From Paraburkholderia lacunae (lineage in GTDB: Bacteria; Pseudomonadota; Gammaproteobacteria; Burkholderiales; Burkholderiaceae): a stretch of 64,000 nucleotides of DNA. The translations under genes and the position numbers were made by a program. The stretch spans positions 248,001 to 312,000 of the forward strand of contig NZ_QHKS01000008.1 of the NCBI RefSeq assembly GCF_003353175.1, in the 5' to 3' direction. This document shows positions 1-7,597 of the stretch, piece after piece. The notes beneath the pieces were generated by a model that had not been told where the DNA came from, did no database searches, and saw nothing but the letters and a program-made list of their open reading frames with translations. Every line of letters begins with the position of its first letter. Within the stretch, counting starts at the first letter, position 1.

Positions 1-868
1 TCTTGAAGTTCGCGCTCAGTTGCTCATACGCATGCTTTTCCTCATCTGACAGGCCAGCGGGCGTCGGATCGCCCGCGACAAGCGACTTGAAAATGTCAGC
101 CGGAACCGACGCAGGGAAGTTCACATGAATGCCGATCAGTTCGGGCGGCGCCTGTTTGGCCATGATGTTCGTGACAATCCCGCCGAGATCGCCGCCCTGC
201 GAAGCAAAGCGCTCATAGCCGAGGCGTTTCATCAATGTGACCCACGCGCGCGCGGTGCGCTCCGGTCCCCAGCCCGTTGTGGTAGGTCTCGCCGAAAAGC
301 CGTAACCGGGCAACGATGGAATCACGAGATGAAAGGCATCCGAAGCCGGCGCGCCGTACGTAGTCGGATTAACGAGCGGGTCGATGATCTTGAACTGTTC
401 GATGACCGAGCCGGGCCAGCCGTGAGTCACGATCAACGGCATCGCGTTTTCGTGCTTCGACCGGACGTGGATGAAATGGATATCGAGTCCGTCAATCTCA
501 GTGATGAACTGCGGATACGAATTCAGCCGCGCTTCGCATTTGCGCCAGTCGTAGCCGGTTGCCCAATATTGCGCGAGTCCCTGAATAGCGGCGAGCTGAA
601 TGCCCTGTGATTCGTCGGGCACCGTCTCGCGATCCGGCCAGCGCGTGGCCTTGATGCGGCGCCGCATGTCGACGAGCTGCGAGTCCGGGACGTGAACGCG
701 GAACGGCCGGATCGCCGTCTTGTCGCCGTTCGCGGATTCGGTGATCTTGCCGATTGCCGGGCTCGTTTCCGCGACGGCGAGCCCGCTTAGCGAGCTTGCC
801 GCGAGCGCCGCGGCGGCCATACCGACAAAGTGCCGGCGCGATGAGGATTGGGGCGTGTTTTTTGACAT
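1..868 (-). CDS. Epoxide hydrolase family protein, Tat-exported (3' end outside window)
   Basis: The reading frame is open from an ATG at 868 to the window edge, so the C-terminus is missing. The N-terminus has a twin-arginine signal (SRRHFVGMAAAAL) ending in an Ala-rich stretch, suggesting export. It continues with a region typical of the epoxide-hydrolase N-terminal domain (PFRVHVPDSQLVDMRRRI...RWPD) and the alpha/beta-hydrolase oxyanion motif HGWPGS. Known members open epoxides to diols; the substrate here cannot be inferred. It lies 22 bp downstream of the NmrA-like gene on the same strand and is probably co-transcribed with it. The catalytic Asp/His can only be partly assessed because of the truncation. 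Confidence 0.85.
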   Translation of the reverse strand, partial: MSKNTPQSSSRRHFVGMAAAALAASSLSGLAVAETSPAIGKITESANGDKTAIRPFRVHVPDSQLVDMRRRIKATRWPDRETVPDESQGIQLAAIQGLAQYWATGYDWRKCEARLNSYPQFITEIDGLDIHFIHVRSKHENAMPLIVTHGWPGSVIEQFKIIDPLVNPTTYGAPASDAFHLVIPSLPGYGFSARPTTTGWGPERTARAWVTLMKRLGYERFASQGGDLGGIVTNIMAKQAPPELIGIHVNFPASVPADIFKSLVAGDPTPAGLSDEEKHAYEQLSANFK

Positions 869-890
869 GGGATCGGTCTCTTGCCTTGGA

Positions 891-1823
891 TCAGCGTGTT
901 GCGTTGCGCGTGAAGTCCGCGATGTGCAGTCTCACGAAGTCGTACATGCTCGTGGGTTTGCGGCCCGTGAGTTCGAACAGGTCGTTCGTCATGCGGTCGT
1001 ACCGTCCCTGAACGTGAAGGTCGGCCATCACGACCAGATGATTGACGACGTGAGCGGGAATGCCGAGCTCGCGCAGTTTGTCGGACCACGGCGCGACCGG
1101 CACATTCCGGTAACGGATTGGCCGACCCAGCGCCTCCGAAAAGACGCGGGCGGCATGCTCGAGATCCGTCGATTCGAGGCCCGTCAGGTTATAGATCTTG
1201 CCAATATGCGGCGCCGGGTTCTCGAGAATCACCGATACCGCATTCGCGACGTCAACTGCAGAAATGGGCGACGTCTTGCTGTCACCGAGCGGCAGCGCGA
1301 GTTCGTCGTTGTCGCGTACGCCGGCTGCGCCAAGCGTCAGGAAGAAGCTCTCGAGAAACGCCGTCGGCCGCACCGTGATGACGGGCAGCCCCGACCACTG
1401 CAATACCTGCTCCGCAAGCCAGTGCAGCTTATGCTGGGGGCTGTCGGTCGTCTCCGTGATGCTCATTTCCGTGACTGTCATCTGCGACATGTTCACGATG
1501 GCTTCGACGCCCTGATGACGTGCCACCGCAGCAAAATTGACGGTTGCTTCGAGATAGGCCGCAGAGACGGACATGCCGAAATAGACGCGCGAACAACCTT
1601 CGATTGCGCGGTGCATCGCAGTGAGATCGGTCAGATCGCCGACCACGACTTCGGCGCCGAGGCGACGCAACTCGTTCGCGCGATCGTCTTCCTTGCGGAC
1701 CAGCGCCCGCACTTTATAGCCCTTCGCGAGCAATGACGTTGTCACGTTGCGGCCGATTCCACCAATCGCGCCTCCGGCACCCGTCACGAGAATGGGCCCA
1801 TCATGGGCAGGTTTCGTTGTCAT
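891..1823 (-). CDS. NmrA-like NAD(P)-binding oxidoreductase (atypical SDR)
   Basis: The 310-residue protein begins with a Rossmann nucleotide-binding loop (LVTGAGGAIGGIGRN) and follows the NmrA/SDR-a pattern: RALVRKED after strand 2, VVVGDLTD after strand 3, and a VNMSQM segment in place of the classical active-site region. NmrA-type proteins bind NAD(P) and act as quinone-type reductases or redox sensors. It sits between the nitrilase and the epoxide hydrolase genes on the same strand. The 103-bp gap upstream is AT-rich and carries a 12-bp palindrome, so it may have its own promoter. The reaction is unknown. Confidence 0.85.
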   Translation of the reverse strand: MTTKPAHDGPILVTGAGGAIGGIGRNVTTSLLAKGYKVRALVRKEDDRANELRRLGAEVVVGDLTDLTAMHRAIEGCSRVYFGMSVSAAYLEATVNFAAVARHQGVEAIVNMSQMTVTEMSITETTDSPQHKLHWLAEQVLQWSGLPVITVRPTAFLESFFLTLGAAGVRDNDELALPLGDSKTSPISAVDVANAVSVILENPAPHIGKIYNLTGLESTDLEHAARVFSEALGRPIRYRNVPVAPWSDKLRELGIPAHVVNHLVVMADLHVQGRYDRMTNDLFELTGRKPTSMYDFVRLHIADFTRNATR

Positions 1824-1860
1824 ATCACATACCTTTCAAGAAGAGACTTCAGTTTATTTA

Positions 1861-1872
1861 TATATGCATATA
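1861..1872. promoter_or_regulatory. 12-bp perfect palindrome, candidate operator upstream of the NmrA-like gene
   Basis: TATATGCATATA is a perfect palindrome in the AT-rich gap between the nitrilase stop and the NmrA-like start. A related palindrome, TGCATATGCA, overlaps the start of the MarR gene at 3515-3524. Both could be sites for that MarR regulator. This is inference from position and shared core only. Confidence 0.35.
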
Positions 1873-1926
1873 CACACGTAGGTATGAAAATGTGCGCGTG
1901 CATACGTTGACCAATGCGACGTCGGG

Positions 1927-2961
1927 TCATCGCTCGCGTGCGTCTTGCAGAAAACCGAGCATTGTCTTCGTCACCAGCTCGGGCTGCTCCTCCTGGATAA
2001 AGTGTCCACTGTTTTCTAGCGGGTGCGAAGCGCGTTCGTGAACATGCGCGGTCGGCGTGCGGTCGATCATCAGACTCAGCAATTCGGGGCGGTTGTAGTG
2101 GCCGGCCGAGTCCATCAGCATCTTGCGGCGGTCGATTTGCGTGAAGTCGAGATCGACGATCACTTCGCCTTCACCCGAGCGAAGCGGCTCGGCCATCAGC
2201 ATGCCGTCAGGAGCGACGATCGTGGTGAAGCAGCCCCCCGAGATCGGACCGATTCCACAACCGGTATCTTTCATGATTTGCGCTTGCTGGTCCGCGTCCA
2301 GCCACGCCGTTGCATTGACGACGAACGCGCCGGATTCGAGCGCATGCTGGCGGATGTTGATTTCCATGCGCTGGGTAAAGCCCTCGCCAAAGGCGGAACC
2401 CGGGTACATCGCCGAATGGATCTGCTCGCCGTCGGCGATCATCGCGTAGCGGGCGAGCGGGTTGTTGTGCTCGAAGCATGCGAGCTGGCCGATGCGGCCG
2501 ACTGCGCTGTCGACTGCACGCAAGCCCGAGCCATCTCCCTGGCCCCAGATCATGCGTTCGAAATGCGTCGGCGTGATCTTGCGGCGGCGCTGGATCAGCG
2601 TACCGTCAGCATCGAAGAGCAATTGTGTGTTGTACAGCGTGCCGCCATCGCGCTCATTGACGCCAATGGACACGACCATGCCGGCCTTTCGCGCGGCTTC
2701 GCCGATCGCGTCGGTAGCAGCGGACGGCACAGTCACAGCCTGTTCGAGCAGGCGCAGATGTTCGGTGCCCGACAGAAGCTCGATGCCCGTCTGGACGGCC
2801 GCAAAGTAAGGGTAATAAGGCACGACCGTTTCGGGGAAGGTGGCGAACTGCACGCCTTTCTGGCCGAGTTCGTGGATCTTCTGCACGACCTTGGCGACGG
2901 TTGCTTCACGGCTATAGAGCACCGGGCTGAACTGGACAGCGGCGGCTTTGACGACTTTCAT
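1927..2961 (-). CDS. Nitrilase (carbon-nitrogen hydrolase)
   Basis: A 344-residue enzyme with the full nitrilase catalytic set: Glu44 in FPETVVPYYPY, Lys128 in RRRKITPTHFER, and Cys162 in QLACFEHNNPLARYA. The motifs and length fit true nitrilases that convert an organic nitrile to the carboxylic acid and ammonia, rather than amidases. Whether it prefers aliphatic, aryl or cyanoalanine-type nitriles cannot be decided by eye. It lies 76 bp downstream of a MarR gene on the same strand and is followed by NmrA-like and epoxide hydrolase genes, suggesting a regulated detoxification or catabolic unit. The start has a clear AAGGAG-type site upstream. Confidence 0.93.
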   Translation of the reverse strand: MKVVKAAAVQFSPVLYSREATVAKVVQKIHELGQKGVQFATFPETVVPYYPYFAAVQTGIELLSGTEHLRLLEQAVTVPSAATDAIGEAARKAGMVVSIGVNERDGGTLYNTQLLFDADGTLIQRRRKITPTHFERMIWGQGDGSGLRAVDSAVGRIGQLACFEHNNPLARYAMIADGEQIHSAMYPGSAFGEGFTQRMEINIRQHALESGAFVVNATAWLDADQQAQIMKDTGCGIGPISGGCFTTIVAPDGMLMAEPLRSGEGEVIVDLDFTQIDRRKMLMDSAGHYNRPELLSLMIDRTPTAHVHERASHPLENSGHFIQEEQPELVTKTMLGFLQDARER

Positions 2962-3036
2962 GACAAACTCCTTGACGCGGGGGAAGGGGTACCAGGCGTT
3001 GGTCGATCTTGCATATTCAACATCGACCGAAAAACT

Positions 3037-3519
3037 TCAGACCATGCGCAGCGGCAATTTGCGCGCGATATTCATGAGCTCATGGGCAACGCCTTCGCCG
3101 AGGAGGCGCGTCGCGTGGCTCTGTGCAGCCGACCACGCGCTCGCGGCGTTTTTGAGCAGCGCCTTGCCCTCGTGCGTGAGCGAGAGAGGGCGGCTTCGAC
3201 CATCGCTTGACGGGACGCCCTCGGCAACCCAGCCCTGCGCGATCAGCGGCCGCAGATTCCTTGTCAGCGTCGAGCGCTCGTGATGATTCCGTCGGCCCAG
3301 ATCTGAGCGGCTAATAGGCCCGAACTCCGCGATCAGCACGAGCAATGAGAACTGCGGCGCCACGATGCCGAACGGACGCAACGCATCGTCATAGACGGAA
3401 GTCAAGACGCGGGAGATCTGCCGGGCGCGCGTCAGCAGACAATTGCGCGCGATCTGGCTGCTCGGCGGTTTATCCGCGGTGCGGTCCAGTTCAACGGTTC
3501 CGTTCGACTCGTGTTGCAT
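3037..3519 (-). CDS. MarR family transcriptional regulator
   Basis: A winged-helix protein of about 160 residues with the MarR layout: N-terminal dimerisation helix, LLVLIAEFGPISRSDLGRR, recognition-helix region around HERSTLTRNLRPLIAQGW, and a wing ending DGRSRPLSLTHEGKALL. MarR proteins usually repress neighbouring genes until a small aromatic or oxidising ligand binds. The nitrilase follows immediately on the same strand and is the likely target. The start is taken at the ATG at 3519; a GTG six bases upstream is possible. A TGCATATGCA palindrome spans the start codon and could be an autoregulatory site. Confidence 0.88.
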   Translation of the reverse strand: MQHESNGTVELDRTADKPPSSQIARNCLLTRARQISRVLTSVYDDALRPFGIVAPQFSLLVLIAEFGPISRSDLGRRNHHERSTLTRNLRPLIAQGWVAEGVPSSDGRSRPLSLTHEGKALLKNAASAWSAAQSHATRLLGEGVAHELMNIARKLPLRMV

Positions 3520-3524
3520 ATGCA
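3515..3524. promoter_or_regulatory. Palindrome over the MarR start codon, possible autoregulatory operator
   Basis: TGCATATGCA is a perfect 10-bp palindrome that includes the chosen ATG of the MarR gene. Its core resembles the palindrome at 1861-1872. Operator function is inferred only. Confidence 0.3.
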
Positions 3525-3738
3525 CTACCTCGGTAAGCCCAGTTTTTGCGGTGCGGTGTTTTGCTCGCGATGGGCGTATTTGAGCGGATGAACGTATCCC
3601 GCTTGTGTCCGAAAGTCGGTTGTGTGTAAGCGTGCGTATCCCTATCTGTTGCAGATACGTTGAGATACAAAAAAGGGCAGTGCGGGAAAAGAGGGAGGGG
3701 AAATGACGAGGGCTGCGGCGTGATGATCTCGCGACGCC

Positions 3739-4776
3739 TCAGCCGCCGTTGTGGCCTGACTCGGCTTCGATATTCTCCGCCGCGGCACGCGAGAACCGCA
3801 TTTGATATTCACTCGGCGACAACCCCGTCTTGCGCTTGAACAATTGCCGAAATGTGCTGATATCGCCATAGCCGACCCGCTGACTTACCGCTTCAAGCCC
3901 AATTGGCCGCGTTTCCAGCAACCTTTTCGCGACCTCGATGCGTAGATTCTGCAGATACGTCAATGGTGCGAGCCCGACGGCTTCCTTGAAACGGCGATTG
4001 AGCGTGCGTTCGCTGACAGCAAGCGACGCCGCCAGATCGCTCAACCGGAATCCCTGCTGCAACGTAGCCTCCATCTGCTGCTGGGCGCGCGCGACGAGCG
4101 TGTCGGTATGCCCATGTTCGTCGAGAAGCGTTGCAAAGGAAGCCTGCGAAGTCCGGTTCATGTCGATCAAGAGCGCCTTCGCGGTCATCGTGGCGAGTTC
4201 TTCGCCGGCGAATGTTTCGACGAGCCGCACCGCGAGATTCAGATACGACGTCACGGAACCGCCCGAGATGATGCCGTCCTGCGCGATCAGCAGTTCCTGT
4301 GCGCGAACTTCGACACGCGGATAGCGGCGCGCGAAGTCCGCGGCTCTCGCCCAGTGCGTCGTTGCAGCGCGGCCATCCAGCAGGCCCGCCTCGGCGAGCA
4401 GGTAGTTGGCCGTGCAATAAGCCGCCAGCACGGCACCTGCCTTGCGTTGACGCCGCAGTGCGGAAGACAGCGCGTTCAACTGCTCGCGGCGCCCGATGAA
4501 CTCGTCGATGTTCGAGAAAAACGGTGCGGTCAGCAGAACGGCGTCCGCCCGTTTTCGCGGGTCGATCTTGCCGTCGACGTGAATGGTCTGGCCCGACGCA
4601 GCCGTGACGGGTTGCCCGTCGAGAGATTCCACGCGCCATGCAAACACGGGCGCGGATGTCGTGCCCGGTGCAGCCTTGCGCGCATGGAACTGATTGGCGG
4701 CGCTGAAGACGTCAACGGGGCCGGCGACGCCGGACGCGAGGATTCCGTCATAGACCCAGATGCGGACGATGGCCAT
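3739..4776 (-). CDS. GlxA-type AraC regulator (DJ-1/PfpI sensor domain + AraC HTH)
   Basis: About 345 residues. The N-terminal half is a DJ-1/PfpI-like fold (MAIVRIWVYDGILASGVAGPVDVF, and AAYCTANYLLAEAGLLDGRAATTHW with the nucleophile-elbow Cys). The C-terminal 100 residues are an AraC double helix-turn-helix (FRLSDLAASLAVSERTLNRRFK ... VGYGDISTFRQLFKRKTGLSPSEYQ). The start at 4776 is chosen because the DJ-1 domain begins there; upstream codons in frame do not look coding. It is divergent from the tautomerase/SnoaL pair at 4882 and probably controls it. Ligand unknown. Confidence 0.92.
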   Translation of the reverse strand: MAIVRIWVYDGILASGVAGPVDVFSAANQFHARKAAPGTTSAPVFAWRVESLDGQPVTAASGQTIHVDGKIDPRKRADAVLLTAPFFSNIDEFIGRREQLNALSSALRRQRKAGAVLAAYCTANYLLAEAGLLDGRAATTHWARAADFARRYPRVEVRAQELLIAQDGIISGGSVTSYLNLAVRLVETFAGEELATMTAKALLIDMNRTSQASFATLLDEHGHTDTLVARAQQQMEATLQQGFRLSDLAASLAVSERTLNRRFKEAVGLAPLTYLQNLRIEVAKRLLETRPIGLEAVSQRVGYGDISTFRQLFKRKTGLSPSEYQMRFSRAAAENIEAESGHNGG

Positions 4777-4881
4777 TGCGTGTCTGAAATTCCCTGAATA
4801 ATGGCGATGCTGCCACTTCCGGCCGCACGAGTAAACCCCGATCATGGCCACATCCAATGACTTGAAAGCAGGAGCAGCACC

Positions 4882-5418
4882 ATGCCAATGATCGATGCAC
4901 TGTGGCCCGAAGACGCCTTGACGCCGGAGGCCGAAGCGCGTCTCGTCAAGGAACTGACCGACATCCTCATCAAGGCGGAAGGGTACGATCCCGCCAATCC
5001 GATCGCACAGCGTGTCACCGTGTTCCATCTTCATCGGCCTGCTGCGATCTACATCGGCGGCGAACGCACGAGCACGATACGCTACCGGATCATTCCGTCT
5101 GCACCCGAAGGGCAATACACCGACGAATCGCGTCGCTCGCTCGTCAGAAACGTCACGGAAGCGGTGGCGCGCGCGGAGAACCGGCCGTTCGATGACGTCG
5201 CGCCGCGCGTCTGGGTCTTCCCGACCGAGATTCCCGATGGCGCCTGGGGGACGCGCGGCGCGATTTGGATGTTGCCCGATATTCATGCGTTGCTGGCGGG
5301 CGAGTCTGAGCGCGGCGCGGGCGTCGGACGCCTCGCGCGACGCCGCCTCGAAAAGGCGCGCATCACGCTCGAAGCAGCGCTCGATGCCGCTAGCGCAGGC
5401 ATGACGAGCAAACCGTAA
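4882..5418 (+). CDS. Tautomerase family protein (4-oxalocrotonate tautomerase-like)
   Basis: The 178-residue product begins Met-Pro, so Pro becomes the N-terminal catalytic base after Met removal, as in the tautomerase superfamily. The pattern MPMIDALWPEDALTPEAEARLVKELTDIL followed by a second beta-alpha unit fits a two-module member (cis-CaaD/MSAD-like length) rather than the 62-residue 4-OT. A GGAGCAGCACC stretch precedes the ATG. The next gene starts 14 bp downstream, and a GlxA-type regulator is divergent. Substrate not identifiable. Confidence 0.78.
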   Translation: MPMIDALWPEDALTPEAEARLVKELTDILIKAEGYDPANPIAQRVTVFHLHRPAAIYIGGERTSTIRYRIIPSAPEGQYTDESRRSLVRNVTEAVARAENRPFDDVAPRVWVFPTEIPDGAWGTRGAIWMLPDIHALLAGESERGAGVGRLARRRLEKARITLEAALDAASAGMTSKP

Positions 5419-5432
5419 CTGGAGCGCCCAGC

Positions 5433-5906
5433 ATGAAATTCAACGACACAGCCCCCGTGCTGGCGCCCGCAGGCGGTCCGCCGCTCTGGCTGGCGAGGCT
5501 CGCCGAAAACGCGACGCTCGAAGCCACCGTGCTGAAGCGTCCGATCGAGGGACGAGCCGATATTCTCTCCGTGATCAAACACGCGGTCTCGCTCTACGAA
5601 TTCCAGCATCACAGCTACAAGGGCGAGATCGGCAACGGTTTGTACATGGAATCCTATCGGTCGCAGATCCAGGGCGTGCCGATCGAAACGGTGGTCGTCG
5701 CGCATCTGAACGAACAGGGCGAGACGGATTCCGTGATCATCAATCATCGCCCGCTCAACGCAGCGCTGCTGTTTTCGAAACGAATGTGGGAGCGCGTCGA
5801 TGAGCGCTTCCGCGATTGCTATCTGACGGGACCAGAAGCCGCAGCGCTGAATACGGCATCTGGTGTGGCCTCGCGCCAGCCTCCTTGTGTTGAAGAGTTG
5901 CTGTAA
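5433..5906 (+). CDS. SnoaL-like / NTF2-fold protein
   Basis: A 157-residue protein with the hallmarks of the NTF2-like cone fold: an early helix, IEGRADILSVIKHAVSLYEFQHHSY, alternating strands, and VVVAHLNEQGETDSVIINHRPLNAALLFSKRM near the end. Such proteins are small isomerases, hydrolases or ligand-binding modules. It follows the tautomerase by 14 bp and is almost certainly co-transcribed, so the two may act on one substrate. Function is otherwise unassigned. Confidence 0.75.
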   Translation: MKFNDTAPVLAPAGGPPLWLARLAENATLEATVLKRPIEGRADILSVIKHAVSLYEFQHHSYKGEIGNGLYMESYRSQIQGVPIETVVVAHLNEQGETDSVIINHRPLNAALLFSKRMWERVDERFRDCYLTGPEAAALNTASGVASRQPPCVEELL

Positions 5907-5943
5907 CGAACGATCTATCGATCGAAGCAGTGAGGATTTCGCA

Positions 5944-6027
5944 ATGACTGATGCACTAGATGGCGTACGCGAACACTATCGCGCGATGCATAGACTAGGC
6001 GGAGGCTCGCGGCAGCCTTCAGGTTAA
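5944..6027 (+). pseudogene. 27-codon ORF resembling the start of a truncated gene
   Basis: An ATG with a GAGGA site 10 bp upstream opens a 27-codon frame (MTDALDGVREHYRAMHRLGG...). The first 15 residues read like the N-terminus of a class I methyltransferase, after which the frame ends. It may be a decayed 5' remnant rather than a functional small protein. Weak evidence. Confidence 0.3.
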
Positions 6028-6044
6028 TGCGACAAGAACAGGAC

Positions 6045-6450
6045 ATGATGAAAACGCCTTTTTCTTAATTTGACGACAGCCTCTGTGCTGGTCGCTTCTG
6101 CTGGAGTCTCCATGGCGCAAACCACTCCGATGCCAAGCACGCCAACCACGAAGATATTGGCGATTGGCACCTTTCCACCGGGCACGGACATGCAACTTGT
6201 CCAACACATTCTTCCGACCGAAGTTCGCGAGACGGCGCAGCTCTACCTCGAGGGCAAGATTGACCAGTGGTATTCACTGCAAGACCGGGCTGGCGTGGCG
6301 TTCATCCTGAACGTTACGGACGTAAGTCAAGCGCATGAAATGCTTGAGGCACTTCCCTTGGGGAAAGCGCACTTAATGACATTCTCGCTTCTCCCAATAG
6401 GCCCACTGAAGCCGTTGAGTAAGCTTTTGAATCCGCCTTCCCCCCAATAG
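6045..6450 (+). CDS. Exported muconolactone-isomerase/YciI-like protein with an apparent frameshift in its signal peptide
   Basis: The mature part (TTKILAIGTFPPGTDMQLVQ ... AHEMLEALPLGKAHLMTFSL) looks like a small dimeric alpha-beta barrel of the muconolactone isomerase/YciI type. The open frame begins only at a TTG at 6070, in the middle of a signal peptide (LTTASVLVASAGVSMAQ). A tandem ATG ATG at 6045 in another frame reads MMKTPFS and then stops. Removing one T from the T5 run near 6056-6062 would join the two into a proper leader. Either the gene is inactivated or switchable at the T tract, or there is a base-call error. Function unassigned. Confidence 0.6.
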
Positions 6451-6613
6451 AAAGCGCTACAGCGTACTGGGCTGCTGCGCCGCCGGTTTTGCCGTGCACG
6501 TGGCAAACGTTTGGCGAAGCGTGAGATGGTGCAGGGTCTTACGCGCGTTTACAGGCGACGCACCGTACGCGTGCATCGCACGTGATGCCACTGACGGCCT
6601 GCAAAGACGCCAT

Positions 6614-7459
6614 TCAAGCCTTCAACGGTAACCAGATTTCGAGTCCACCCATGCCGCTGACCGGATCGAACTGTTCGTCGTAGCGTTCGAAGCTCGGCGC
6701 ATCGGCGGGCACATGTCCCGACGCCGGCAGCCACTGATTCCAGATCGTGTTCCAGGTGCGCTGGATCGTCGAGATATGCTCGCGATGGCTGAACACCGCG
6801 TAACGCTGCGCGGGAATGCGTACGCGGCTCAACTCGGCCGGCAGCGTGGAGAAGTCGCTGACTTCGACGCCGCACAGGTAATCGAAATTGCCCGAGTCGT
6901 CGGCGTTGTAGCTGACGCCGTAGGCGACGCCGCCTACTTGCGCCGGCACTTTGCCGTAGTAAGCGCCAAAGCGCTGCCATTGCGAAGGAATGGCCTGGCT
7001 GGTGTCGCAGGTGTAGCGCTCGTTCAGGCCCGCGACGAGAAACGGTTTGCCGTCTTCGAAACGCGGTGGTTCCAGATGGGTGAGAAGGGTTTGGTCCATT
7101 TTGATCGGCTCCACGATGGCCAGGCGGTCGAGGTGACCACGCGCGCGCAGCGCTTCGGGCGTGAGCCCGAACTGCTCGCGAAACGCGCGCGTGAATGCCT
7201 CGTGAGAACCGTATCCGGCATCGAGCGCCACCGCCAGAATGTCCGGTGCGCCGTCAGCGAGGCGCCGTGCAGCCTCGCTCAAGCGACGCGCGCGGACATA
7301 GCGCATCACCGGCAACCCGGTGGCCGCTTCGAATGCACGCGACAGGTGGAAGCGCGACACACATGCACAGCCGGCGATATCGTCGAGCGTCAACTCGCGG
7401 GCAAAATAGCTTTCGATAAACCAGAGTGCTCTTCCGACAGGGTTCATATCGGTTCTCAT
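6614..7459 (-). CDS. AraC family regulator with GyrI-like effector-binding domain
   Basis: 281 residues. The N-terminal HTH pair (LTLDDIAGCACVSRFHLSRAF ... ILAVALDAGYGSHEAFTRAFREQFG) is followed by an effector-binding domain of the AraC_E_bind/GyrI type (EPPRFEDGKPFLVAGLNERY ... VSDFSTLPAELSRVRIPAQRYAVFSH). This Rob/SoxS-like architecture binds small hydrophobic ligands. The DHA2 efflux gene downstream on the same strand is a plausible target, but more than 100 bp of non-coding DNA intervenes. The start could also be Met5. Confidence 0.9.
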   Translation of the reverse strand: MRTDMNPVGRALWFIESYFARELTLDDIAGCACVSRFHLSRAFEAATGLPVMRYVRARRLSEAARRLADGAPDILAVALDAGYGSHEAFTRAFREQFGLTPEALRARGHLDRLAIVEPIKMDQTLLTHLEPPRFEDGKPFLVAGLNERYTCDTSQAIPSQWQRFGAYYGKVPAQVGGVAYGVSYNADDSGNFDYLCGVEVSDFSTLPAELSRVRIPAQRYAVFSHREHISTIQRTWNTIWNQWLPASGHVPADAPSFERYDEQFDPVSGMGGLEIWLPLKA

Positions 7460-7597
7460 GTCAGCATGGAACCAGCATAGCGGGCGGCCAACTGGCGTAT
7501 TTGATCGCGATTGCGGTTTTGCTAATCAGTCGCTTCGCGATAACAGCACCGCGTTGCCCCTCGGGAGGCCTGCCGCGAACCGACAGGTTTGGGCCGC

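Noticed and set aside
3636..3667. Hairpin GTATC...TATCTG/CAGATA...GATAC
   Set aside because: Followed by A-run on the plus strand and no T-run on the minus strand; not a convincing terminator, role unclear.
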